DNA of 64,000 bases from an uncultured Pseudomonadota bacterium. Lineage in GTDB: Bacteria; Myxococcota_A; Bradymonadia; Bradymonadales; Bradymonadaceae. A model generated the notes under the pieces. The model was not told the origin of the DNA and did not search any database. It saw only the letters and a list, made by a program, of their open reading frames with translations. The translations under genes were made by a program, and so were the position numbers. Each line of letters starts with the position of its first letter. The first letter of the stretch is position 1. Of this stretch, positions 8,320 to 16,847 are shown piece after piece. The DNA lies in contig CAJXPB010000003.1 of assembly GCA_913057905.1 (NCBI GenBank), positions 1 to 64,000 of the forward strand, given 5' to 3'.

Positions 8320-11300
8320 TTAGCGACGTTCCGATTCATCGTTCAGCGCGCCGAAGCGATTGTACAGCGCCGGCACCACGACCATGTTTAGGAAGGTCGA
8401 AGAGACCAGACCAAACAATATGACGACCGCCATCGGCCCCTGAATCTCGCCGCCCGGCTCGCCAATCTTCAGCGCCAGCGGCACCAGCCCCAGCCCCGCC
8501 GAAAGGGCGGTCATCAGGATCGGCGCTAGCCGTTCCATGGCACCGGTTGCGACGGCCTCGCGCACCCGGGTGATGCCTTCGTCGAAGTAGAGTTGCCGGA
8601 TGCGAGTCACCATCAGCAGGCCGTTTCGGGTGGCGATGCCGAAGAGCATGACGAACCCGATGAGCGACGAGATCGAAACGATGCCACCGGTGGCCCACAC
8701 CCCGGCCACGCCGCCGATCAGCGCCAGCGGCAGGTTCGCCATCACCAGGGTGGCGTCGCGCAGGGAGTTCAGCGGCATGACCAGGAGCGCAAGGACGGCA
8801 AAGAAGACGACGATGGCGGCGATGGCGATCATGCGAGAGGCGCGGGTGGCGCTCTCGAACTGACCGCCGTATTCGACGTGGTAGCCGTCGGGAAAATCGA
8901 CGGACTGGTCGACTCGCCGGCGAATCTCCTCGACCACGCCCACCAGGTCTCCGCCGGAGACGTTGCAAGAGACGACGAGTTTTCGTTGGCCATCCTCGCG
9001 GGAGATGCGATTTGGCTCGCGGGTGCGCCGAATGTCGGCCAGGCTCTTGAGTGGGACGCGGGCCCCGTTGGGTGTATCCACCAGCGTCTGTCGGATGGTC
9101 TCGACGCTGGATGTCGCGGACTCGTCGTAACGCACCAGCACCTCGAAGGCGCGCTGGCCGTCGACGATCCGGGTGACCTCGTGGCCGCGAAAGGCCGTCT
9201 CGACGGTCTCGGCCACCTCGGCGACGTTCAACCCGTGACGGGCGATGGCGCGGCGGTCGAAGTCGACCTTCAAAAACGGCACATCCAGGATCTTGGAGAT
9301 GTTCAGGTCGACCACCCCGTCGACCCCGGACATCGCGCCGCGGACCTCGTCTGCCAGGGTTCGAAGCCGGGACAAATTCTCGCCGAAGATCTTCACCGCC
9401 ACATTGGCGCGGGTCCCCGATAGCATGTGGTCGATTCGGTGAGTGATGGGCTGGCCGATGGTGATGTTCATGCCGGGGATCGCCTGCAGATCGGCGCGAA
9501 GATCGGCGAGCATCTCCTTCTTGGAGCGATCCTTCATCTGCAGGCTGACATCGATCTCCGAGGAGTAGACGCCCTGGGCGTGTTCGTTGCCCTTGGCGCG
9601 CCCGGTGCGCCGGGCCGTGGAAGTCACTTCAGGTTGCTGCAAGAGCACTTTTTCGACCTGTTCGCCCAGCCGGTCGGAGGTCTTCAGCGACGTCCCGGGC
9701 TGGGTCACCGCGGCGATGGTCAGCGAACCTTCATTGAAGGTCGGCAAGAAGGACTGGCCCGCCTGCAGGAAAGCCAGGATGGCAACCAACGACGCCGCCA
9801 CGGCGAAGCCGACGACGGCCTTCCAGTGGTCGATGCTCCAGTCCAAAAGCGGTTTGTAGCTCGACTCCAGCCACCCCATGACCTTGCCCTTCTGGGTCTG
9901 TTTGACCCCGTCGGTGTCGGGCAGCAGGTATAGACACAGGGCGGGCGTCACAGTCAGCGCCACCGCTAACGAGGCACACAGCGCCACGATGTAGGCCACG
10001 CCCAACGGCTGCAGCAGCCGCCCCTCGATCCCCTGCAAAAAGAACAGGGGCAGGAAGACCATGACGATGATCGCCGTGGCGTAGACGATGGCCGAGCGGA
10101 TCTCGCTGGAGGCGTCGAAAACGACCCTCAGTACCGAGCGGTCGTCATCGCCGCGATGGTATTCACGTAGCCTGCGGACGACATTTTCGACGTCGATTAT
10201 CGCGTCGTCGACGATGGCTCCCACTGCGATCGCCATGCCGCCCAGGGTCATGGTGTTGATGGAGCCGCCCATCGCCGACAGCACCAGCACCGCCGCCATC
10301 AGCGCCAACGGAATCGCCGTCGCCGCGATGACCGTAGCGCGCCAGTTGCCCAGAAAGATCAGGATGATGAGGACCACCAGGATAGCGCCGTCGCGCAGGG
10401 CCTCGACGACATTGTCGACCGACACCTCGATGAAGTCGGCCTGGCGAAACAGGTCCTGTTTGACGGTCATGCCCTCGGGCAACGACGCCTCGATGCGGCG
10501 AAGTTGCTCGTCGACGCGCTTGGTCAGCGCCAGGGTGTTGGCGTTTGGCTGCTTCTGGATGCCGATCACGACGGCATCTTTGCCGTTGTAGGATCCGTCG
10601 CCGCGTTTGAGGGCCTCGCCAACTTTGACCTCTCCCAGGTCGCCGACGGTGATCGAGGTGCCGTCGCGGGTTCCAAAACCGACTCGGGAGATGTCTTCGG
10701 TGTCGTGCAGCCGGCCGACCCCGTAGATGAGGTACTCCCGGCCGTTTTCCTGGTAGAAGCCCGCCGAGGTGTTCTGGTTGGACTGCTCCAGGGCATGGGA
10801 GACCTCGTCGAGCCCGAGGTCGTAGGCGGCGAGCCGTTCGGGATCGACGACGACCTCGAACTGCTTCACGTCGCCGCCGATGGGCACCACGTTCGAGACG
10901 CCTTCAACCGACTGAAGCCGACGTTTGACGCTCCAGTCCGCCTCGGTCCTGAGCGCCCTCGGCGAGACCTGCGAGCCCTCCTCGGCGGTCAGGGCCACGA
11001 ACATGATCTCGCCCATCACCGAGGTCATCGGCGCCAGGGTCGGAGGCTCGATGCCCGGCGGCAGCGAGCCGCGCACCTGCTGGAGCCGTTCGGAGACGAT
11101 CTGTCGGGCCCGGTACAGGTCCTGCCCCCAGTCGAAGTCAGCGTTGATGACCGTGTAGCCGATGCCGGTGCTCGAGCGAACGCGCCGCACACCGGGCGCG
11201 CCATTGAGCGTTGTCTCGATGGGAAAGGTGACCTGGTTTTCGATCTCTTCGGGCGCCATACCGTGGGCTTCAACCACCACGGTGACCGTCGGCGCCGTCA

Positions 11301-11424
11301 GGTTCGGGAAGACCTCGACGGGCATGCGGCTGGCCTGGATGGCGCCCCACACCATCAGCACGACCGCGCCCACCACGACGATGAAGCGATTCTCGAGCGA
11401 CCATTTGATGATGCCGTCAATCAA
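8320..11424 (-). CDS. cusA: CusA/CzcA-family heavy-metal efflux RND pump
   Basis: A 1034-residue inner-membrane RND transporter, full length for the heavy-metal efflux class. Hallmarks include the N-terminal helix with SRMPVEVFPNLTAPTV, the GAIVDDAIIDVENVVRRLR acidic segment in TM4 (Asp residues for proton relay), and 12 predicted TM helices around two periplasmic loops. With the fusion protein and TolC-like gene it would form a tripartite complex exporting metal ions; Cu/Ag is the best guess but not proven. It starts at TTG, which overlaps the stop of the upstream gene (TTGA), so translation is coupled. Confidence 0.88.
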   Translation of the reverse strand: MIDGIIKWSLENRFIVVVGAVVLMVWGAIQASRMPVEVFPNLTAPTVTVVVEAHGMAPEEIENQVTFPIETTLNGAPGVRRVRSSTGIGYTVINADFDWGQDLYRARQIVSERLQQVRGSLPPGIEPPTLAPMTSVMGEIMFVALTAEEGSQVSPRALRTEADWSVKRRLQSVEGVSNVVPIGGDVKQFEVVVDPERLAAYDLGLDEVSHALEQSNQNTSAGFYQENGREYLIYGVGRLHDTEDISRVGFGTRDGTSITVGDLGEVKVGEALKRGDGSYNGKDAVVIGIQKQPNANTLALTKRVDEQLRRIEASLPEGMTVKQDLFRQADFIEVSVDNVVEALRDGAILVVLIILIFLGNWRATVIAATAIPLALMAAVLVLSAMGGSINTMTLGGMAIAVGAIVDDAIIDVENVVRRLREYHRGDDDRSVLRVVFDASSEIRSAIVYATAIIVMVFLPLFFLQGIEGRLLQPLGVAYIVALCASLAVALTVTPALCLYLLPDTDGVKQTQKGKVMGWLESSYKPLLDWSIDHWKAVVGFAVAASLVAILAFLQAGQSFLPTFNEGSLTIAAVTQPGTSLKTSDRLGEQVEKVLLQQPEVTSTARRTGRAKGNEHAQGVYSSEIDVSLQMKDRSKKEMLADLRADLQAIPGMNITIGQPITHRIDHMLSGTRANVAVKIFGENLSRLRTLADEVRGAMSGVDGVVDLNISKILDVPFLKVDFDRRAIARHGLNVAEVAETVETAFRGHEVTRIVDGQRAFEVLVRYDESATSSVETIRQTLVDTPNGARVPLKSLADIRRTREPNRISREDGQRKLVVSCNVSGGDLVGVVEEIRRRVDQSVDFPDGYHVEYGGQFESATRASRMIAIAAIVVFFAVLALLVMPLNSLRDATLVMANLPLALIGGVAGVWATGGIVSISSLIGFVMLFGIATRNGLLMVTRIRQLYFDEGITRVREAVATGAMERLAPILMTALSAGLGLVPLALKIGEPGGEIQGPMAVVILFGLVSSTFLNMVVVPALYNRFGALNDESERR

Positions 11425-12635
11425 TGGTGGTGCCCTCCGACGCCGCTCGTCGTCGCTGCCAGTTTCACGTAGTAGGCTCCGCGGGTGACGACCTTGTCAC
11501 CCGGGTCGAGCCCCTCGACGATCTCGACGAATCCTCCGTCGCGCATTCCGATCTTCACGTTTCGCCGCGCAAAGCTCTCCGCACCAGTCGCCACGTAGAC
11601 CGTCCAGACGCCTTTCTGTTCCAGAAGGGCGGACGCCGGCACGGCTACCGTCTCCTTTGGCTCTCCAGCCCACAGATGCACGCGGTGGTACTGCCCGGCC
11701 GATAGACCGTCGGTATCCTCGGGGATGCCAAACCAAAACGACCGAGTTCGAGTCACCGGATCGATGCGATCGACCGTGCCGAAGTAAGGGATTTTCTGGC
11801 GGTCGAACTCGACGATGCCGCCCTCCTTTCGTTTGAACCAGACCCCGTCGACCCGCTCGATATCGGTCAAGTTCACCTCGGCGACTCGCGCCTCCAGACG
11901 AAGGCGTCTTTCGTCGAGCGTGCGCATGACGACCTCGCCGGCCTCCACGTACTCGCCGGAGGCGACGGTCCGTTCGGCAATCGTCCCCCCGATGGGAGCC
12001 GTCAGCCGAATCGAGGCGCCGCCGCCGCGGTCAAAGGACTGATATTGCCCGATGCGCTGGCGAGCGGCCTGAACCTCGGAGCGGATGACGTCGAGCTCGG
12101 ATTTGGCGTCGAGCAGCCGTTTCTGTGGGATGGCGTCGTCTTCGACCAACCCCTGCAGCCGCTCGACCTCACGTTTTTGACGCTCCAGCCTGGCTTCGGC
12201 CTGCGAGAGATTCGAGCGCAGCATCGGCAGCGCGTTGGCATCGACCTTCGGCACGATCGTCGCGACGGTTTCGCCGGCCTCGACCGTCTGACCGACGTCG
12301 GGCAGCCCTCCCGAAGGCTCGATCACCCGCCCGGCAAAGGGCGCTCGAATGCGCACATCTGCCCCAGGCGCTGACCGGACGATCCCCTGGGCAGGGACCG
12401 AGGGCTTCAGGCTGCGTTTGCGCACGGTCCCGATGGCAAAGTCGACCTTCGTTTGCTGGTCGGTCGAGAACTCGATGCTGCCCTCGGCGTGATCTTCGTC
12501 GCCGTGAGCGTGGTCCTCCTGCCCACCGTGGGAATGACCGTGGCCGGCCGAACCCGAGTTTCCCTGGCAGGCCACCGCTGCGGTCACAAAGACCGCGGCG
12601 AGGCCGATTCGTGCGAGATGATCGATCGGTCTCAT
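11421..12635 (-). CDS. cusB: CusB-type RND periplasmic adaptor with His-rich tails
   Basis: A 404-residue lipoprotein-type membrane fusion protein: signal ending VACQGNSG, then a His-rich stretch (GHGHSHGGQEDHAHGDEDHA, about residues 33-52), barrel-sandwich/lipoyl halves, an alpha-hairpin (about 145-200) and a beta-barrel domain. The last residues are GVGGHHH. His clusters suggest binding of a soft metal ion and hand-over to the pump. The start overlaps the TolC gene stop by 4 bases and the end overlaps the RND start. Confidence 0.88.
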   Translation of the reverse strand: MRPIDHLARIGLAAVFVTAAVACQGNSGSAGHGHSHGGQEDHAHGDEDHAEGSIEFSTDQQTKVDFAIGTVRKRSLKPSVPAQGIVRSAPGADVRIRAPFAGRVIEPSGGLPDVGQTVEAGETVATIVPKVDANALPMLRSNLSQAEARLERQKREVERLQGLVEDDAIPQKRLLDAKSELDVIRSEVQAARQRIGQYQSFDRGGGASIRLTAPIGGTIAERTVASGEYVEAGEVVMRTLDERRLRLEARVAEVNLTDIERVDGVWFKRKEGGIVEFDRQKIPYFGTVDRIDPVTRTRSFWFGIPEDTDGLSAGQYHRVHLWAGEPKETVAVPASALLEQKGVWTVYVATGAESFARRNVKIGMRDGGFVEIVEGLDPGDKVVTRGAYYVKLAATTSGVGGHHH

Positions 12636-13903
12636 GGGTTCTCCTCCAGCGCGATCTCTGCCTGTCGGGCGAGGAATGCGAGTTTTGAGGTACGTAGACG
12701 GGCGTCGATCTGGCGTCGGTATGCGTCGACGAGCTCCAAAATGCCCGCCTCGCCAGCTCGGTATGATTTACGTGCCGTCTCGTAGACGGCCTGGGCCGCC
12801 GCCAGCCCCTTATCTTCGAAGTTTTTCGCTGCGTCGCGCAGCAACCTGGCCTGACTCAGCAATCCGATATATTTCGCCGTAAGCCGCTGCCGCTGGACCC
12901 TCGCCTGGGACTCGGCCTGGATCTTTTCGGAGCGCACGGCATCGGCGGACGCCTTGCCCCGGTCGGCCACTGGCAGCTCCAGACCGATCCCGGCCACGAA
13001 CCCATGGTCGACCTGCCCGCCAGATGACGACCGTTTATACCCGCCCGTCAGCGTCGGCTCGGGCACCCACTCTCGTTTGGCCGCCTTCAATCGCCGTTGC
13101 GCAGCTTCCACACGCCGCTTCGAAGCCACCAAAGACGGTCGATTGGCGAGGGCCGTTTTTAACTCCGACTTCGAGGGGAGCGATGCCGGCAAGAGTGTAC
13201 CCTCGGCGCTCGGTTGGTCGTCGCCGGCGGACTCTCCGATCAGCCCCGCGAGTCGGGCGCGATGACGTGCGAGCTCGGCCTCCTCGACCGCCATCTCGGA
13301 TTCGATCTCCGATATTTCGACCTGCAGGCGATCCAGCTCATAGGGAGCCGTCTCGCCGGCCTCGACCCGCTTTTTGAACGTCTCTTCGAGCCGACGCATC
13401 TCATCGAGCCAGCGGCCAAAGACCTCGGAACGTCTTTGGTAGAAAAGCACCCCGTAGAACGCCTCACGTACGTCGGCCGCAAGATTGCGAGCCTCGGCCC
13501 GGTTTTCGGAGGCGCGCGCCGATGCCCGGATCTTTGACGCCTGCGCCAGAAGTCGCCGCTGGCCTCCAATCGGCAGGGCCTGCTCCAGAAGCACGAAGTC
13601 CTCCGCGACGTCTTCTCCATCGAGCAACGTCTGCTCCCGAGAGTACGAAACCACGGGGTTCGGCCATCGACGGGTCGCCCGCGAGTGGGCCTCCAGCGAC
13701 TCCACCTCGGCGGTCCAGCCGGCCTGGATGCCCTCGACGGCCAGGGCGCGATCGACGGCCTCGGCCTCCGTGAGCGTCGAGGTCTGGGCCGCCGCGGCTG
13801 AGCTCAACAGCACGACCGCGACGCCCACCACGGCGCCCAAAAACCGACCGGTAATCGGTTTCATCGCATCGAGGCGGCAAAAATTTTTCATTCTCTCATC
13901 CAT
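12632..13903 (-). CDS. cusC: TolC/CusC-type outer-membrane efflux protein
   Basis: A 423-residue outer membrane efflux protein. The ATG at 13903 follows GAGGACATT and is preferred; an internal ATG at 13864 would give a cleaner signal peptide (MKPITGRFLGAVVGVAVV ending AAAAQ). The mature chain is almost entirely alpha-helical with the family's two-fold repeat (AVDRALAVEGIQAGW... and LKTALANRPSLVASKRRVEA) and ends in a helix rich in Arg/Ala. It is third in the operon and would form the trans-envelope channel for the RND pump. The sequence around 13840-13861 also carries a dyad resembling one upstream of blaI. Confidence 0.85.
   Translation of the reverse strand: MDERMKNFCRLDAMKPITGRFLGAVVGVAVVLLSSAAAAQTSTLTEAEAVDRALAVEGIQAGWTAEVESLEAHSRATRRWPNPVVSYSREQTLLDGEDVAEDFVLLEQALPIGGQRRLLAQASKIRASARASENRAEARNLAADVREAFYGVLFYQRRSEVFGRWLDEMRRLEETFKKRVEAGETAPYELDRLQVEISEIESEMAVEEAELARHRARLAGLIGESAGDDQPSAEGTLLPASLPSKSELKTALANRPSLVASKRRVEAAQRRLKAAKREWVPEPTLTGGYKRSSSGGQVDHGFVAGIGLELPVADRGKASADAVRSEKIQAESQARVQRQRLTAKYIGLLSQARLLRDAAKNFEDKGLAAAQAVYETARKSYRAGEAGILELVDAYRRQIDARLRTSKLAFLARQAEIALEENP
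13840..13861. promoter_or_regulatory. candidate BlaI-type operator, site 2
   Basis: AAAACCGACC followed by GGTAATCGGTTT: inverted half-sites ACCGA/TCGGT inside the 5' end of the TolC gene. It is nearly identical (20 of 23 positions) to the dyad at 15346-15368 upstream of blaI. Because it codes for KPITGR, coding constraint is an alternative explanation. Confidence 0.35.
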
Positions 13904-13920
13904 AATGTCCTCGAACGTCC

Positions 13921-14901
13921 CTAGACGATCAGGCCCAGCCAGGTCTCAATCGCGTGATGAAGCCAGTCGTAGTGACCGGCGATTCCGGCGACCGACAAGA
14001 CGGCGATCCCGACGATCACGCCCCAATTCGGCATCCTCCAATCTGCCTCGAGCATCGCCCTGACGCGCCGCTCGATGGCCGAGCCGCCGAAGCCAAGGGC
14101 CGTGTCGGGCATCGCGCCAGCCTGCCTCTCCATGGTGAGGATGGCCTCCGCCACCGAAAGCTCGTCGCCGACGCTGTCGGCGGCGGCTCGGTCACTGATC
14201 TGCTCGCACGCGAGTTCAACTTCGGTGACCAGAAAGCGCCCGGTGTCACCCAGGTGCAAGGGACGACAGCACCGTCCAACGAGTTGAATCAACGAATGGA
14301 ATCGTTCGGCGTGAGCCCGCTCGTGGCTGACGACAGCCCGGTACTGAGACTCGGAGAGAATCGACCGAAGTCCGCCCGTCACATACACCGTCGGGCTGAA
14401 GAGTCCGACGGTCATCGCAAGCGGTGTGGGCGCGTCGATGTGAAAGACACCTTCAGACTGTTCGACCGATCCGCAGTCGCGAATGGCCCGAAGGCGTCCG
14501 CGCACTCGTAGGAGTTCCCCGAGCGTCCGGCTCCAGGACCAGGCCAGATACCCAAACCCGGCGAGCAATCCCGCCGAGAGAAAGCCCGACGGCGCCGGCG
14601 GCTGGCTGTGCACAAAACAGGCGTGGAAGGCGTGATGGCCCGGGTGGCTGTGGCAGTGGTCGCTGACTACACCGAGCCCATCCAAAACCGAGGGCGCAAA
14701 GACGACCCCGAGGGCGGCGGTAGCCGCAACGGCCGGCAACAACAGGAGCCCGGACAACAGCTTCAACCGAGCAGCGGGTTCGATGTCCTCGAGTTCACTA
14801 GCGAACCACTTGGAGAGCCCTGCCGACGCGACGGCACCGCCAAATGCTCCGACAACGGCGATGATGCCCCCGAGTTGTAGCCACCCGAGAATTGCCATCA
14901 T
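13921..14901 (-). CDS. M56-family (BlaR1/MecR1-like) membrane metallopeptidase
   Basis: A 326-residue membrane protein with about four hydrophobic segments (near 8-30, 50-72, 108-122, and a C-terminal one near 292-312). The zinc-peptidase motif HERAH is at residues 193-197, with a downstream ELACEQISDRAA segment supplying the third ligand. A loop at about 82-98 (DHCHSHPGHHAFHACFVH) is packed with His and Cys and may bind the inducing metal. There is no penicillin-binding sensor domain. It overlaps blaI by 4 bases, and such pairs work by cleaving the BlaI repressor on signal. Confidence 0.8.
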   Translation of the reverse strand: MMAILGWLQLGGIIAVVGAFGGAVASAGLSKWFASELEDIEPAARLKLLSGLLLLPAVAATAALGVVFAPSVLDGLGVVSDHCHSHPGHHAFHACFVHSQPPAPSGFLSAGLLAGFGYLAWSWSRTLGELLRVRGRLRAIRDCGSVEQSEGVFHIDAPTPLAMTVGLFSPTVYVTGGLRSILSESQYRAVVSHERAHAERFHSLIQLVGRCCRPLHLGDTGRFLVTEVELACEQISDRAAADSVGDELSVAEAILTMERQAGAMPDTALGFGGSAIERRVRAMLEADWRMPNWGVIVGIAVLSVAGIAGHYDWLHHAIETWLGLIV

Positions 14902-15296
14902 GCGTCATCCCCCTCGCCGCTACGACGCCGCCGGGCGACCAATTCCTCCAGCGCCTCGAGCGTCTCCGAGCCGGCCCGCTCGGCGAAACTCACGAACGCC
15001 TCCAGTGCCACGTCTTCCGAGCCGGCGATGTCGTCGACCAACTCACCGACCATCATCTCGGTCAGTTCCTTCCGGGTGTATCGAGGCTCGTAGACGTAGG
15101 CGTGCCCATCCTTGTGGCGCTCCAGAAGCCCCTTTTCCCACAGACGCTTGAAGGCGGATTGGACCGTATTGTGGGTGATGCCTCTTTTTTGGCCGACCTC
15201 CTGAAACCCCGACTTCACGTCACTGCAGCCCTGATTCCACAGATACTTCAGGACTGCCATCTCCAGGTCACCCAGGTTGTCGACGTCGGCCTTCAT
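14898..15296 (-). CDS. blaI: BlaI/MecI/CopY-family transcriptional repressor
   Basis: A 132-residue protein: N-terminal winged helix (about 1-75, GDLEMAVLKYLWNQG ... THNTVQSAFKRLWEKGLLE) and a C-terminal helical dimer domain (LTEMMVGELVDDI ... EALEELVARRR). This family represses resistance operons until cleaved by a partner M56 peptidase or until it binds metal (CopY). No CopY-type C-terminal CxC motif is present, which fits control by proteolysis. It heads the efflux operon. A dyad 50 bases upstream is a candidate operator. Confidence 0.85.
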   Translation of the reverse strand: MKADVDNLGDLEMAVLKYLWNQGCSDVKSGFQEVGQKRGITHNTVQSAFKRLWEKGLLERHKDGHAYVYEPRYTRKELTEMMVGELVDDIAGSEDVALEAFVSFAERAGSETLEALEELVARRRRSGEGDDA

Positions 15297-15345
15297 TCGC
15301 TCTCCTGCACGCGTAGATATCGCAGCCGAGGACCGTACGTGCCGG

Positions 15346-15368
15346 AAAACCGACCGTCAATCGGTTTT
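15346..15368. promoter_or_regulatory. candidate BlaI-type operator, site 1
   Basis: AAAACCGACC then GTCAATCGGTTTT, an inverted repeat with 8-base arms located 50 bases upstream of the blaI start. It overlaps the stop codon of the SRPBCC gene, so it could instead be a weak terminator, though no convincing T-tract follows on that strand. Its similarity to site 2 at 13840 argues for a protein-binding site. Confidence 0.4.
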
Positions 15369-15918
15369 AGGAGCCCTGCTCTGATTCAACCGTTTCCTTC
15401 AGATTTTTGAGCCCCTTCTCGTAGTCGGTGCCAACCCACCGATCCATCATCAGCCCCATCCAGCGGGCGATGGGATTGTTCCCCATGTCTGACTTCATGC
15501 CCCAGGTGATGTTTGTCTTAGTGCCGTCGCTGCGCGGCTCAAGGTCGAAATAGGCCTCGGCCGTCCCCTGGTCACCGAAGTCGAGCTCGGTTCGAACCAG
15601 CTCATTCTCTTTGGACTCGAGGATCGTCTGGCTACCCGCGCCGACCGACTCGTTGCCCTCCCAGCTCATCTTGGCGCCCTCGCCGGCCTCGGGACCCGAG
15701 TAGGTGTAGGTCGCATCAGGGTCACGATTCGCCCAGGGAGACCACTCGTTGAACTTCTTGTAGTTGTTTACGTAGGGGAAGACCTCGGCCGGCGGTGCAT
15801 CGATGGTGATGTCGCGCTCGACGTTGATCGTCTTGGGCATCAGGTACGCGCCGGCGATGAAGACGACGAACAGAACGGCGAGTACGATTCCGACATACTT
15901 CAAAATGGTAAGCAGCAT
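15367..15918 (-). CDS. membrane-anchored SRPBCC family protein
   Basis: A 183-residue protein with one N-terminal transmembrane helix (about 5-27) and a START/Bet-v1-like (polyketide cyclase/dehydrase) domain: ITIDAPPAEVFPYVNNYKKF at its start, YTYSGPEAGEGAKMSWEGN in the middle, and a C-terminal helix ending LKNLKETVESEQ. These proteins have a ligand-binding cavity; the ligand is unknown. It is co-directional with blaI but separated by the possible operator. Confidence 0.75.
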   Translation of the reverse strand: MLLTILKYVGIVLAVLFVVFIAGAYLMPKTINVERDITIDAPPAEVFPYVNNYKKFNEWSPWANRDPDATYTYSGPEAGEGAKMSWEGNESVGAGSQTILESKENELVRTELDFGDQGTAEAYFDLEPRSDGTKTNITWGMKSDMGNNPIARWMGLMMDRWVGTDYEKGLKNLKETVESEQGS

Positions 15919-16008
15919 GGGGGCCTCTGCATGATTGGTTGAAATGCACCGCCAAGATTCCGCGCTTTTTCCGCCTGGTCAAGATCTTTGGGCCGCCCCA
16001 CCTACGAC

Positions 16009-16341
16009 TCAGCCCGCCGCCCGCGGCCCAAGCATGTTTGACGGGAGTTCGTCATCGTCCTGACGCGCTTCGTACAGGTCGTACTTTTGTTGCAGTGTCA
16101 GCCAGAATTCGGCACTGGGTCCGAGGGCCGCTCCCAGCTTCCTCGCCATCTCGGTAGAGATCGCCGTGTGCATGTTGACGATGCGATTTATCGTTTTGAT
16201 GTCGCACTTGATATGACGCGCCAGCTCGGCCTGACTGATATCCGCCGGGCCGAGAAACTCCTCTTCCAGAATTTCTCCTGGATGTACAGGTTTACTGGTT
16301 CGCTTGTCCGGGTCGTATTCAATACGTTTCGACTCTGTCAT
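16009..16341 (-). CDS. higA: HigA-family antitoxin
   Basis: A 110-residue helix-turn-helix protein. It shows the HigA signature HPGEILEEEFLGP near residue 20, the XRE-type HTH (ISQAELARHIKCDIKTINRI) and ARKLGAALGPSAEFWLTLQ. It neutralises HigB and represses the operon. GAGGAG precedes the ATG. It lies 9 bases downstream of higB, the usual toxin-first order of this family. Confidence 0.9.
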   Translation of the reverse strand: MTESKRIEYDPDKRTSKPVHPGEILEEEFLGPADISQAELARHIKCDIKTINRIVNMHTAISTEMARKLGAALGPSAEFWLTLQQKYDLYEARQDDDELPSNMLGPRAAG

Positions 16342-16350
16342 GGCTGCTCC

Positions 16351-16647
16351 TCAGTCGTGGTAGTCGACGATTCTTACAAACTCTGGACCCTCGTCGGTCC
16401 ACTGGAAGGTGATGCGCCACTGGTCGTTGATTCGAATGCTCCACCAGTCGTTTGAACCTCGTCTGCGGAGTTTCTCCAGACGATTCCCAGGTGGGATTCT
16501 CAAATCAGATACTTCGCTGGCGGCATCGATCATCTCGAGCTTCCTGTATGCAGTTCGGCTTTGAGAAGCCCATCCGGCGCCCTTTTTTGGCACGTCACCA
16601 TGAACAAACAGGTCATACGTTTCTTGGTCTCCAAACGATTGAATCAT
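16351..16647 (-). CDS. higB: HigB-family toxin (RelE superfamily mRNA interferase)
   Basis: A 98-residue RelE/HigB-fold toxin. It has the typical C-terminal core RLEKLRRRGSNDWWSIRIND and QWRITFQWTDEG, ending VRIVDYHD. Basic residues and the terminal His match the ribosome-dependent mRNA-cleaving site of the family. First gene of a two-gene operon with higA. Confidence 0.9.
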   Translation of the reverse strand: MIQSFGDQETYDLFVHGDVPKKGAGWASQSRTAYRKLEMIDAASEVSDLRIPPGNRLEKLRRRGSNDWWSIRINDQWRITFQWTDEGPEFVRIVDYHD

Positions 16648-16679
16648 CCAACACGCCCCTTTATTACCACGCCACTGTA

Positions 16680-16712
16680 TACATTAACATGGTAAACATG
16701 GTTCAACCGAAG
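16680..16712 (-). promoter_or_regulatory. likely higBA operator region
   Basis: Upstream of higB the minus strand has two direct ACCATGTT repeats followed by the AT-rich TAATGTATACAG. The GTATAC core is palindromic. This is the expected position for HigA autoregulatory sites; a promoter for the divergent Uma2 gene may overlap. Confidence 0.35.
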
Positions 16713-16726
16713 GCAAGGGCCGATGT

Positions 16727-16765
16727 GCCCGAGCCTCTGAATCCAGCTACCTTCAGAAGGCTGCG
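16727..16765. repeat. 39-bp direct repeat flanking the Uma2 gene, copy 1
   Basis: The block beginning GCCCGAGCCTCTGAATCC and ending CTTCAGAAGGCTGCG recurs at 17735-17773 with only a few mismatches. It can form a hairpin (AGCCTCTGAA paired with TTCAGAAGGCT). The two copies bracket the Uma2 gene at a distance of 1,008 bases. Confidence 0.7.
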
Positions 16766-16847
16766 TCCTGTGCAACATTTGCCGCCGCCCCGTCGCTGCT
16801 GATATTCTGGTTGAGTCTGACCCCCGTGCCTCCAGACCGGCGTGACG

